Positions 25,416 through 37,000 of a stretch of 64,000 nucleotides of DNA are shown here, piece after piece. The notes under the pieces were generated by a model. That model had not been told where the DNA came from and did no database searches. It saw only the letters and a program-made list of their open reading frames with translations. The DNA comes from Malurus cyaneus samueli (lineage: Eukaryota; Chordata; Aves; Passeriformes; Maluridae). The stretch is from assembly GCA_009741485.1 (NCBI GenBank), contig CM019218.1, forward strand, positions 40,131,358 to 40,195,357. Direction: 5' to 3'. How positions within the stretch are numbered: the stretch's first letter is position 1; every line of letters starts with the position of its first letter. Position numbers and translations under genes: made by a program.

Positions 25416-25700
25416 AGGACTGTGAGTTCCACCAGTGCCTGATCACTGCAGCCCAGGCAGCCTCCGAGCTTGATGCCACCGAGTAGTTCACTTGCACTGC
25501 TCATCATGGCCTGGCTGAAGAAGGCAACCACAGTGAATTCCTGGAGTTTTCTGGATTGCCAGCATCTTCCTCTGCTGCTTCTCCATCAGATGTCAGAGTG
25601 ACTGAAATCTCCCAGCAGGATGAGAGCCTGTGAGTGTGCCACCTCCTGTAGCTGGAGTAAGAATGTTTCTTCAATAGGCTCACCTTGAAAACACGGTGAA
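25416..25700 (-). mobile_element. CR1 LINE ORF2 fragment, endonuclease region
   Basis: The plus strand matches the reverse complement of the CR1 endonuclease-coding region in several ordered blocks. They include 'gtgagttccaccagtgcctg' with 'atcactgcagcccaggcagc', then 'ctggattgccagcatcttcc' with 'cagatgtcagagtgactgaa', then 'atctcccagcaggatgagag' with 'cctgtgagtgtgcc'. Order and spacing agree with the CR1 consensus as I remember it. The copy has stops and indels and is non-functional. Its 5' and 3' limits are diffuse, and the preceding 250 bases may be a more diverged continuation. Confidence 0.85.
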
Positions 25701-25878
25701 TCCAGGAAGCTCAGAAATCAGAGCTTTAGAGGTGTTTGATGGACATCATAGGAAAAAGGGGGAAGAGTACAATGTTTTAAAAAATATTAATTACCCTCAT
25801 CAAGCAAAGCATGACTCACAGCCTCAAGCACTGAGTATTCCTGACTCACTAGCACTGAGAGCTTCATTTCCCTGAACC

Positions 25879-25895
25879 AAAAAAAAAAAAAAAAA
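25879..25895 (+). repeat. Poly(A) tract, 17 bases
   Basis: An uninterrupted A17 run sits in unique sequence about 180 bp downstream of the CR1 fragment. No retroposed gene is recognisable in front of it. Confidence 0.9.
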
Positions 25896-26182
25896 TAACA
25901 AGTTTGGAAAGCAGTAACCATTTAACAAGAATGGTTAAATATCTGGACCAAAAATAGTGCATTCATGTTCATAAAACAGAGCACACAACAGAATGTCTGT
26001 CCTGTTACTGATTTGACACAACTCTCTGAAAAGAAGGAGGAGCTTTAATTAAGGTTCTTAGGATCCAAGTGAGCTGACACAAACTCACTTAAAGGTTGGT
26101 GTCATTCAACCTGTAGTGCTATTCTGTGAATTAAACTGAGCAGGCTTTTGGCTGTTCGTATGCCTAATCAATAACTAAATAA

Positions 26183-26268
26183 GGGGGGGGGGGGGGGGGG
26201 AAGGCAGAACACTTTTTTTTCAAAGTATTAACACCGTTTGTATTCAAAACAAAAAAAAAAAAAAAAAA
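26183..26268. repeat. G18 and A18 homopolymers with a shared flanking word
   Basis: A pure G18 run (26183-26200) is followed by AAGGCAGA (26201-26208), a T8 run (26213-26220), and then an A18 run (26251-26268) whose last two bases begin the same word AAGGCAGA (26267-26274). Long pure poly(G) is rare in vertebrate DNA and can form quadruplex structures. The repeated word hints at a local duplication, with the homopolymers changing by slippage. Confidence 0.93.
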
Positions 26269-26274
26269 GGCAGA

Positions 26275-27499
26275 CGACCTTGCAAAAAATCCTGCAGAAA
26301 CAGAAAGCAAAAAACTTTTAAAAATCCCGGTTACAAGAAATTATGAACTGGATGTTATTTCTCAGTTAAAAGTAAATGTTTTCTGACACTGTTTTCAAGT
26401 GGATCAAATGGCATTCTATAACACCTTACTGGTAATATTTTCTCCAAACTAACTATGTTCTTTCCTTGTATATAACTCAAATATTATGATATGAATCATT
26501 TAAAATAAGAATCCAGTGTACAGCCAAAACTGATGCTTATTTGGTTTTATGGGAGATTTCAGAACTGATCACAGGATTTAAATGACAGATGATCATAGTT
26601 TATTTAGAAAAAAAAAGCAAGGAAACAAAAAGGAATTCTATCAAGAAAAAGTGTGTTAAAATTTATAGAAAGCTGAGACACAGCCATACTAAATGTCTCT
26701 GTGGGCTGATTTCCTGAGTGCATCATAACATTTGAAATGAGAAAAAAAATGAATTCAGAAATGTGCTGGCTCAGTGAATTAATGTTCTGAGAGGCTATAG
26801 TATCAGTATGGAGAGACTTGGACCACCAAGATGTTCATTAGCAGATGAGAGAGAGTGGTAAACTAAAACAGGATCAGAGTCTAAACAAGAAGACAAATCA
26901 GACAACCCATTAGAATCTAAAAGTTTCTTTGAAAACTATTTCCTTACAGTCAGAAAACTGATTAACTGAAACGTATCCAGAAAACAGTTTGTTTCCACAG
27001 GCAGAAGCTGCAGTTGACACTTATCCTGTTCAGGATTAGTAACCAAAAATGTAATCCTTTGGCAGAGTTTCTTTATCATTTCATCCATTAGCTGTTGAAG
27101 GTAATTGGTCGATTAGTAGTGCCAGATGGGATTCCAGTGGGGAATAGGAAGATAATTCTTCTTATATTTATTTCTGCAAAGACATGTGTGTGTGTTAGAA
27201 TCATGATCCCTATTAAAACACACAGATGTCTTTGTACAGACTTGTTTCCTTAGTCGAGTGTATCAAAATTTATGTATTTTGGAACAGTGATCCAGGTTGT
27301 TGTCTTCTGCCTTTAATGCTAATGCTCTATTTGTCACTATCAGTTTGAACCCAAATACAGAAACATGGAATAAGATTTGTTGAAAATGTCCTGTCAACCC
27401 TTCCCTGTTTGAGCCACACACCTGCCTGGAAAGAGGGCTCAGGACACCCCAAGGCACCCCAGGTAGTATGAGAAACCCTTCTTTAGACAACAGAAGTCT
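26275..27499. other. Unique sequence, no gene seen
   Basis: No gene or classified repeat is recognised in this stretch. Confidence 0.5.
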
Positions 27500-27790
27500 C
27501 TGCAGTGCATCGACAACAACATGTGAATCACCCTTGAGCTGTCACTAGAAGCTCACTGCTGGAGCAATGAATTCTCTATGGTCATTTGAATTCCTGCCAT
27601 TTCATGCTGTTTGTAAAAATTACAATTTATTTTGTGGTAATTCACAGAAAGTCACTGCCTGACAATGAATTCACGCATTTCTTTATACAGGCGTGCAAGC
27701 TGTCTGCTAAAATAGACCTTGAATTTCTCCATCTAATCCAAATAATTTTAATAATTACATCTCACTCAACTTTTGGTATTTAATTTATAT
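27500..27790. promoter_or_regulatory. Candidate conserved non-coding element
   Basis: AT-rich unique sequence with repeated homeodomain-type cores, including an OTX/bicoid-like TAATCC (27734-27739) and several AATTA or AATTAC words, and a few retained CpGs ('cacgca', 'ggcgtg'). The texture is enhancer-like, but this is a low-confidence visual call. Confidence 0.2.
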
Positions 27791-27894
27791 TTTAGCTTCA
27801 ACTTGATGTCACTTAAGTGTTTCCTTCAAAGAGAAAATATCTTGCTTGCAAGAGACTATTTTTTCTCTTCCTCAAGCTGTAATGTCCTTTAGGT

Positions 27895-28470
27895 ATTTCC
27901 ATAATCTGATATTCTGCAGCTAATGTTCATTTACATATCTGCAGAGATCGTGGTAGGGAATTCAACAGAGCTTGCAGCTAAACCATACATTTCCTTCAAT
28001 CAAGATGGAAAGCAAATTGCTTGTGGGATAAGGTCCATTGCTGATTCTCAGAACTATGCCAAATACATGCTGCAAGTAAATGGTCACCTAATTTTGATGT
28101 ATTCCCTCATTTGTGATATCCGATTCTCTCTGCTCAAAGCAGCCTAGAAAGGTTAGAGGCCGCCTGTCAAGGAAAGAGCCCGATAATTGCTGCTGTATTA
28201 CCCTAAAGGAGCCACTGGGGCTGAGCTCTGTCTGTGCACGGCGAGCCATGTGCCTCCCTGGTGTAACCCCACTGGCATGCTCATTGGCAGAGGGGAATTT
28301 TTCATCTATCGTCCATGATGATAATCACAGATGGGGAGATTTGTGTTACTACTAATAAAGAAATTATAAGAGGAACATATGCCATTTATTACAAGTGTCA
28401 GTTTAAAAGGCAGCAGATATTGCAGTAATAAATCATTTCTTGACCCCAAAGTCTATTACTGTGTATGCTA
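27895..28470. promoter_or_regulatory. Candidate conserved non-coding element with GC-richer core
   Basis: A core at about 28150-28310 is richer in GC and CpG than its surroundings ('ggccgcctgtcaagg', 'gcacggcgagcc'). It is flanked on the right by a long AT-rich segment with homeodomain-like words ('actaataaagaaattataag', 'attgcagtaataaatcat'). No splice-bounded open frame is convincing, so an exon is less likely than a regulatory element. Neither is proven. Confidence 0.27.
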
Positions 28471-29859
28471 AGAAAAGACATTTCTATTCCTTCAGGCTTT
28501 CACAGCACGGTGCCATTGATTTAACATTAAATATGATTAGTTAGCATTTTGCTTCTTTCATATGGCTTGTTGTCAAAAAAAAATTATTTTTTTGTGCTTA
28601 AAGTGAAGCAAATCAAACTCTCACCACACACTCTAAAAGATCAACTCAATTTCTTAACTTGTATATAAGAATCCCTTCATTCTCATTTTTTATGCTAGAT
28701 TATTCTAGCTTCAATTAAAGTTGTATTGTAAGCAAACAATTGCATTCTCTCTCCTGATCCTCAGAAAGGGGCTGTATCATGGGATCAAGAGAGACAGCCC
28801 CAGTCTTTCCAGAACTAGGTCAGGCAAATAACTTGTGCAAACACTGCTGCTCCTGGGTTTGGCTTCCCCAGCTCAGACCAGAGGAGAGGTAAAACAAGCA
28901 CTCTGCATGTCCTTCACAGTAAAAGCACCCATTAACTTCAGCCTCTCTGACAGAGGCTCATTTGACTTCATCAGTTTGATTTTGTAGCATGGCGAATTAG
29001 GAAGGGTTCTTATGATTTGGCCCCAAAAAAAGACATGGTGTCTACAGTAAAAACAGGCAACATGATCAATCTTTAACTGACAAAACAGGTTATTTTTTCC
29101 AAAGTGATTTATGTCCCTGTGTGTGTCTCTGGCAGTGGATTCAGCTGTTTGTGATTCCAGACATAAGTTTTAAATCACCAATGCATAGACAACCCCCTCG
29201 ACCTTAACTGCTGGAGAGCCTTTGAATCAAATCCTAGTCAGCCTCAGTGATCCCATGGATCCAATATGGTTTATTTGCAGTTGCCTTTTCTGTGGAAAAC
29301 AAAGCCGTACCTTCTTATCCCTAAAAAAATCTTATAAATGGATTGGTCCACTGCCTCACATGGTTTATCAAAATCCTGAGAACAAATGAGATTACAGATC
29401 TGGAAATTAATGTTGAAGAAAGCAGCACTGAAATTTAAAAAATAACCATCGCTGACAGATTTTGCTATCACTAAGTACTATTTTGAGCAAAACCCTCCAT
29501 CAGTCAGAGCTTTCATTTCAAGGTGATAGTCAGGATTTGGTGTGCATCCATCTAGCCCAGGAATATGATATACACCTCATTTTCAGGATGAGATAATATA
29601 ATCTTTGGGAAGGGTATTGCGATCTTAGGTATAACATTTTTTGGCTTTGGGTGAGTTTTCTACAGTCAGAGTTAGAGGAAACAAAACTAACAAGAAGAAA
29701 AAAGTATTTGTGTACTAATGCGTTTTCATATGCATGAGATGGGTTTACTTATCTGTTTGACTTTAAAGTTACCTCTATGGCTTGCTGCAGATTCTGCACC
29801 AGATTTCTCTCCTTATTTTGATACTTTTTGGTGCTTAAAATGGTCTTGGACACTGCAAA
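28471..29859. other. Unique sequence, no gene seen
   Basis: No gene is recognised. The segment 28500-28620 is rich in homeodomain-like words. The left limit of the following CR1 fragment is diffuse and may reach back towards 29790. Confidence 0.45.
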
Positions 29860-30100
29860 ATTTTTATAACAAACCTCCTAGCCAGATTTAATTCCAAATG
29901 GCCCTTGGCCTTCCTTGTGGTATTTTTACATTCTCTGACACCATCCCTATATCAATCCCAAGTGGCCTGTCCCTACTTCCACCTTGTTTGTATCTCCTGC
30001 CTATATCTGAGCTTTGACAGGAGCACCTTGTTCAGCTGTGCAGGTTTCCTGCCCTTTGGGTCACTTTCTTGCCCGTGGGGATGCATGATTCTGAACTTTT
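29860..30100 (-). mobile_element. CR1 LINE ORF2 fragment, endonuclease to RT linker
   Basis: The plus strand is the reverse complement of the CR1 region joining the endonuclease and reverse transcriptase. Ordered matches are 'ctagccagatttaattcc', 'caagtggcctgtccctactt' with 'ccaccttg', 'gacaggagcaccttgttcag', 'ctgtgcaggtttcctgcc' and 'cttgcccgtggggatgcatg'. These follow the same order as in avian CR1 consensus sequences. The copy is diverged but collinear. In CR1 coordinates it lies 3' of the region seen at 25416-25700, so the two are separate insertions or a split copy. The open frame of 96 codons on the plus strand here is a by-product. Confidence 0.87.
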
Positions 30101-33100
30101 ATATAACAATTGTTTCTAGTTTTCTGAAACATGAAGGTGGGCTAAGAGAAGAAACTATGCCAGAAGCCAAGAAAATATATTGGGTGTTTCATTAGCAGAT
30201 ATTAAAACTTCACTGATATTATTGCTGCATTTTGTTTCATACTCTGTTAAATCACTGTTTTGTTGGGTTTTTTTTTCATGTCTCACAGACATGTATATAA
30301 ATATTAAACTAACCATCATATCTGGTATTTTGTTCTGAAGTTTTTATGCACAGAGTGCAGTGGAAGTGTGGCTCTGACGTTCACACTGTGCAAAAACATG
30401 ACAAACTATTACATCCCTCACAATCTCAGCCTGCTTTGTCTTTAAAATGATGATGATGATCCTCCTTTCCCATTCTGAGCCTTTTTGATTTAGGCAATAA
30501 GATCTTTTTGGGTGTAGACTACCCATTATTTTGTGCTTGTTCAACACTGACATCTCTACTGAGACATATAGTGAGTGTCATATTTCTAATAAACAATAAG
30601 ACGATATATACTAGGCTTGTGATGACAAATGCACACCTTCATTATTGCTCCCTACAAGTAATGCAGATTATTATGTGTTCATCATGCCAATAGCACATCT
30701 AAAATATGATTCATCCCAGAATTATAGAGATAAAACCTTTACATCAGTCTTCACAAGGTCGTATGTTTTACAGAGATGGATGGAAAAGCTGTTGTTTTTC
30801 TTTTCAAATTTGTCATGACAGTTTATGAGTTAAATCCTATATTGTATGAAATCTTTTCCTGGGAAGTGGGCAGTAAAGAACCAGGCAGGTGGCATTTTAC
30901 AGACTTATAGGATTCAGCAGCTGAGCCTACAGTCAAATGAGAGATGAGAGCAGCAAAAAGGCCTGCTCTTCTTTGGCAGTATTATAAATGGATAGAGTTA
31001 CTCTCTACATGTGAAATTTCTTTAAATCCAGAGAGCAAATCAGATTAAAGTCTAGCATAATTCTTCCCGTATGAAATCACATTCTGTCCATAGAAATTCT
31101 GTATGATGGATTTTTATTGCTAAATGCTGCTGTGGAGGGACACTCAGCACTGATACCATTTTAGGGGAGGCATTTGAAGGCAAAAGCATTAGAAGATGGT
31201 GTTGGGCTGATATAGCCCACCCAGGATCAGTCTGTTCTTTTCAAAACTGCTTCTTATGTACAAGATTAAAGGGCAGGGGGAAAAAATTACCTACAATGAA
31301 GCTTCAAGAGTAATTCCACTTAATAACAAGCCAAGCAAAACAATCGTCTTAAAGGATTTTTTTGTTTGTTTATCCCATGGAAGAAAGTGGAAAAAAAAGG
31401 CCAAGTTGTCAGGACAGTAAGTTGGAAAGCTTAGACAGAGTTCAGAAAAGCAAGGCATGAACAAGTTTTTTTCCTGTATTAAAAGGATTTTCTTTTTAAT
31501 ATTATTCATTATTCTCTGTTGAGTACAAAGAAAATGGTCTCAAATTTTGTTAAATTAATAGTCCTAGGCATATGAACTGTACAGATAGCAAATTTCTAAT
31601 TAAATTGTTGGAAAATTAGAGTAATTTAAAAATATCGTAAAACCCATTGCTTAATCTAATCCAAAAATCTTCACCTCACACAAATAGTGCATATGATGTC
31701 AGTATTATTTTTAATTGCATCTTTAACTAAGATGTTAAAATTGTTTAGAGCAGGTCATGTCTTGCTATTCCTGGCCTATATAATACAAAGTACAACAGAT
31801 GTATTAGGATGTCAAGAAGTCTTAAGAATATCATTTTATAGACATACGGATCTCTCCTGTTCCTCCTTTGGTTTATTGGTTTATTATTTGGTTCTGTTCC
31901 TCATATGTCTAGCTAAAAACTGAATATGCTTTGAAAAAATTGCAGGAGATAAGAACAGACAACAGACTAAATTTCTCTTCTTATGCCAATCTTGCATTTT
32001 TATCTTATTTCCCCCCAGAGAGTAGCAAGGATGATTCTCCAAGGACAAGTCAGAATAATCAGAGAAAGTATCAGCTGCAAATAACTATACATATAAACAC
32101 ATACATATATCTGCCTTTATTTTTGAGTTTTTCTCCTCCAAATTTGCAGAGTTAAGGAAAACAGTCAGAAACGTGGCAGAAGAGCGCTCACAAGTTTTCC
32201 ATTACTAGAGCTGTGAAAATATGTTGACAAAAATATTTTAGGAACAGAACAGCATCCTTCAGAAACTAAAATACATCTCCTGTAGAAATTTCTATATGGA
32301 CTGGAAATATGTATTTTCTGATAAAAAAAATGCATACTTTCATTTCACTAAAAGGTTTTTAAAATAGGAGAGTTTACATTTCATGCAATAAATTGTAAGC
32401 ATTTCAAACAGAAATTGTTCAAATTTTAGCATGGCATCTCTGGTACTTTTATAGCAGATTCTGGCTCCAAACTGATCTTGTACTTTATCATAGACGTTTG
32501 TCCTAAAATGAACTGTGCAATGGAAGTTAAGTAAACAGCAGCTATTTTATCAACGAAGTTCAGTGATGACCTCTACCCTACTTTCTTGAGAAAAGTCTGA
32601 TGCTCATTATTATGTAACAATGTGAAACAAATGAAAAAAAATCATCTTTCAGTCACATCTATGAGCTTGCACTTGAAGCAGAAATCATCACAGTCCTGAT
32701 TTTGCAGCTCATATACACAATAGTGATCCCACCAGGGTAAATGAAGACTACAGGATTAACATCCATCTGAGGAAAAAGAATGTTTCTAATGAGCTGTGCT
32801 GTGGCCACTCGAAGTGATAAGTAAATCTCTGCTGGATACGGTGGTGCCTTCTATTGCCTTCCTTTGCATTACACAAAATCCTAATTCCTATTGAACTTAC
32901 ATTTCAGTTATCATTTGCTAGTTATATGGCTGTATTTTCATCTGCCCTCTTCTTTCAGCAGTTAAAATCAACAAGGGAAGTGATCTTTCAAGACATCTTA
33001 AAATACAACCCCCTTAGCAGTCATCTTGCTATATTTTAGACATTTGAATGAAGGATGATTTTGTTTATTAGTACATGCAGGCAGCTAAAATGGAAAAAGA

Positions 33101-34000
33101 AGGAGGAGATGGCTGTGCCAGCCCACCATGGCCAGCTGCACAAGGTAGACTTAAGCACCTGCTTGTTTCTGCTCAGCAAAAGCTACTAGAGAACCCAAAG
33201 GGCTTTTCCTTGGGAAAACTATGTGATGAGTTAAGTGCCACAGGTGACAAGGATCATTCTTAAGAATCGTATCTTTCCCTCCAAGGAGATGACAGGTAGA
33301 CTTCTGAGACTGCTTCCTTGATTTCTCTCCCCTACAACAAATGAAAAAGTGAAACAAAAAAGGAAGAAAACACAAGAGAATGAGAGAGCCCCTTCTCTGT
33401 TTTGTTCAGTTTCTCCTTCCATAAACTATTAATGACATGGCTGTGCATCATATGGCATGTACAACAAAGCCCACTGTAAGCACAGATGATGCTCTTCTAC
33501 TGAAAGGCTCATTTAAATCTTAAAATGTACATGAATATGGAAAGGCATGCTTCATGTCAGTAGAACTAAATATATGAATATATATATATATGAGCTAAAT
33601 ACATAAATAAAATCCTCTTCTAAGGGAAAACAAATGTCAACTTTGACTTGGTGGGGACTTCCTGTAATTACAAGGCTGTAATTAAGATTTTGTAGTATTT
33701 GGTCTGTAGCAGTTTCCTCTTTTATTGGGGAAGTCAGCATTTGTAGCTCTGAGTGAAGACCACCCTACCTGAGCTGGGTACGAGCCCACGCTCCTTTAAA
33801 GTCTCAGGGCTGCACATGGCATGGATGATTTGCTGATTTCAACTTCTCTTAATTTATTCAATATCTGTGCCTCACTAGCTCTGAAGTCAACCGTGATAGT
33901 GGATAAAGAGACCACTTTCAGCTGGTGCATCTCCCAATATTCTTGCTTGTAAAGTATCCATTTAATGCCTCAGCTCTTTCACTGTGACTTCAGTTCCTAC
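30101..34000. other. Unique AT-rich sequence, no gene seen
   Basis: No gene, RNA or classified mobile element is recognised. Only minor simple repeats occur: a GAT trinucleotide run near 30449 and a TA-rich run at about 33569-33592. Confidence 0.5.
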
Positions 34001-37000
34001 TCACTCTTGCAATGCTGCAACTTCTTTGGCTCCTCACTCATCCTCACATGAGCAACAGAAAAGAAACTTTTTCAACTTTCTTTTTTTTTTTCTGCCCATC
34101 AATTAAAATTACTTTCTTGCTGGGGCAGCTGTACATTTTCACCATTTATATCAATGCAGATGACAGCCTTTTGCTGAATCAGTTATGGGAATCATGGGTC
34201 AGTACATCGTGTCAAGTTGGAAAAAATCAGATCAAATCAACACCAGAATTTTCCTGCAATCTGAGTTAAGCATTTCCTAGTAGCTCACAAAGTATCATGA
34301 AAGACGAAAAATGCTGTCAAACTCTTCCTAAACCTCAAAAAAAAAAGTGTCTGTGCTGTTCATCTGAAAACATGATAATCTATGCCATATTTTAAAACTC
34401 CATTTATGTGTAATACTAAATAAGTGGAAAAACACAAGACTGCATGAGTACGAAGCTGATACGAGCAACTTGCAATGGTTCACTCATTCTTGTCAAAGAA
34501 AGTTGTTATAACAGATATTATTTACCAGACCCCTGTATTAAACCAGAAAACAACCTTTCTCAGAAGAGTCTAATACTGATCTTTTCATACTTTTCTTCTG
34601 TAATTCAGCAGACTTGTGCTTTGGAGCAGGAGATAAAAATTGGAACTTCTTTCCAACTGAAATAGAGATTTTATGCAGAATATAAGCATAAAGAAGAATG
34701 TGGTATAGAAGATTTTGTTCAGAATGAACATGTCACAGTAATGTACAAGGTAAAATTTCTGTTGCAATAGGACAAGAGATTAATATCCATGAGGAGAATA
34801 ATTACTACCCATGCAACTCTGGAGATAAATTAGTAACAGTGATTACCTCAAGGGAGTGTAACTTGCACATTGCTTTAGACTCAGTTTAGCCAAGTGTTTC
34901 CAGTCTTGTGACATTGCAGTAGTTACATTTAAAAGCATGTTAAAACATCTGCTGTCATTGCTTGTGCCTCTCTTGGTTCCATCTAGTTCATCAAAAATTA
35001 GCCCAGTGTTTAAAGAACTTGTTTATGCTCCATATGGATCTTACCCACCAGGGATCACTCCCAACATCTGAGGATGTTAATAGCACACTTGTGGTCTTTT
35101 TCATAACTTCATGTTTATTTCTTCTCTCCTCTTGGAGAGAAAAGGTTACTGAGATGTACTTACACATAAATAATTCCCCTGTGTGCATGTGACCATTCAT
35201 AAATAATGGAAAAGCTTTTTGCTTCTTTTCCCTCTGTCAAGAAGACCTAGAATGCTTTAAGTCAACCATTTTGATTTTTACATTGTTTTCCATATTTTTG
35301 CTTTCTTTCACTCCTGCACCCTTCCATTCACATAAGAATGCAACTGAATAGCAAGTTGTCTGCAATGTTAATGCAGAGAAGTGAGGATGAACACAAGATC
35401 CTTCATGCTGTTAAAGACAGAAGAATTCAACTGTGTCGCTCCTGTATCTGATACTTCGTGATTCACCTGCCCTGCATTCATTCTTAAGGTAGCTGGTGTA
35501 AATAAAGGCAGACAGCAGTGTTAATTCAGTGTTAATTGCAGTGACTGACCACCATTCAGTAGTCATTGGCTCATCTAAAACACCTAACTAGGTACATCAG
35601 CTGAAGCAGAAAATAGAGAAACATTTAAATTTATAAGAGAAATTACAAGTAAGTGAGGGGTCAGTAGCACAGCCACTTCCTGAGATATTAACCTGACATG
35701 ACTAAATTGACACTCACTTTTCAGATTAAAGGCTTAATGGAAATAGCAAATGGCACAACTTTAATCTTGACTTGAGAAAAGGATAGTAATGAAAACAGGA
35801 ATTGGCTGAGACTTAACCCATTCTTTGAGTTGTCTTAAAACTGTAATCTCAAAATCCTCTTTAGATGATGGAGTTTGTAAGGCTGGATATAATAATTTCT
35901 GATGGAATTTTACAAGCCATTAGGAATGCATATACCTCAAGAGAATGCCACATGTCACAGCCTTTTTCCAGGCTGAAAAGTTCTTGGGATTATTGTTATT
36001 TTGGCCATCCTTCTCATTTTATCTCCTGTCCTAAAATGTAATCTGTTTCTGATCTTTGCTATGTGGGTTTTTTATTCCTCTTGGTATCAAAATGTCACAT
36101 TACAGAAAAGAATGGTCTGTTCAGGTCTGTTCTGTTCCACTTCTCTGAGCACTCAGAGCTTGATTTACATGCTACAAAAGCAATGAGACTTTTCCCAATG
36201 ATTCTGATGGGACCTAAGCTGGGACCTAACTCATTTCAGAGCCACAACATCAAAATCATTGGGACTGTGGTAAATGTTCCTGATTCTTTCACACCCTGAA
36301 GCCCTTGATCCAGAGAGATGAGAGCACAAATAATACCGAAATGCTGAGAATCTTTGAAGACTTTTTCAGAAAGATTTGTGTTTGTCCTTTCCCCTGAAGA
36401 CAATGACAAACACTGTCACATAGTCTCTCATCCAGCACAGATGTCTTGGTTCCTGTTCTTAAAGATTTTATTTCCTGCTTACTTTAAGCAAATTCATGCA
36501 GGAGCTACATTTTGCTCTCACAATCATCCTCAAAGTACACTTTCCTGGTGTCTACACAAATCTGGCATTTGCCACACTGATTTCCTATCTGAAGTCCTTA
36601 TTTAAATATTCATCTGACAAAAACTTTGTCAAGTTTAATTTATGGGTGAAGAAACGATGGGCAAAGAAAAGCTTTGAAAAAATAATTTAAAAAAAATTAA
36701 CAGAATGAAAGTCTGATTCCACTTCATGCACAGGAACATTGACACAAAATCTCATGCTAAGTTCCACTTTCAGTTTTTAGATGTGCCTAAATTTCAGGAG
36801 CATGCATAAAATAATAACTGTGCTCTTTCTCTTGTTTTGTAGGGAATTAAAAATATCCTTAAGCTAAACTTCGTGGCTGGAAAGTGAGGTTGTTTTTCTG
36901 TCTTTTGGTTCATCTTGTGGGAAGTTTTCTTCATAACAATATTTTAAAACATGTGTGTTCCACAAATCTTCTTTCCAAGCTCCCTGACATCCTATGAAAA

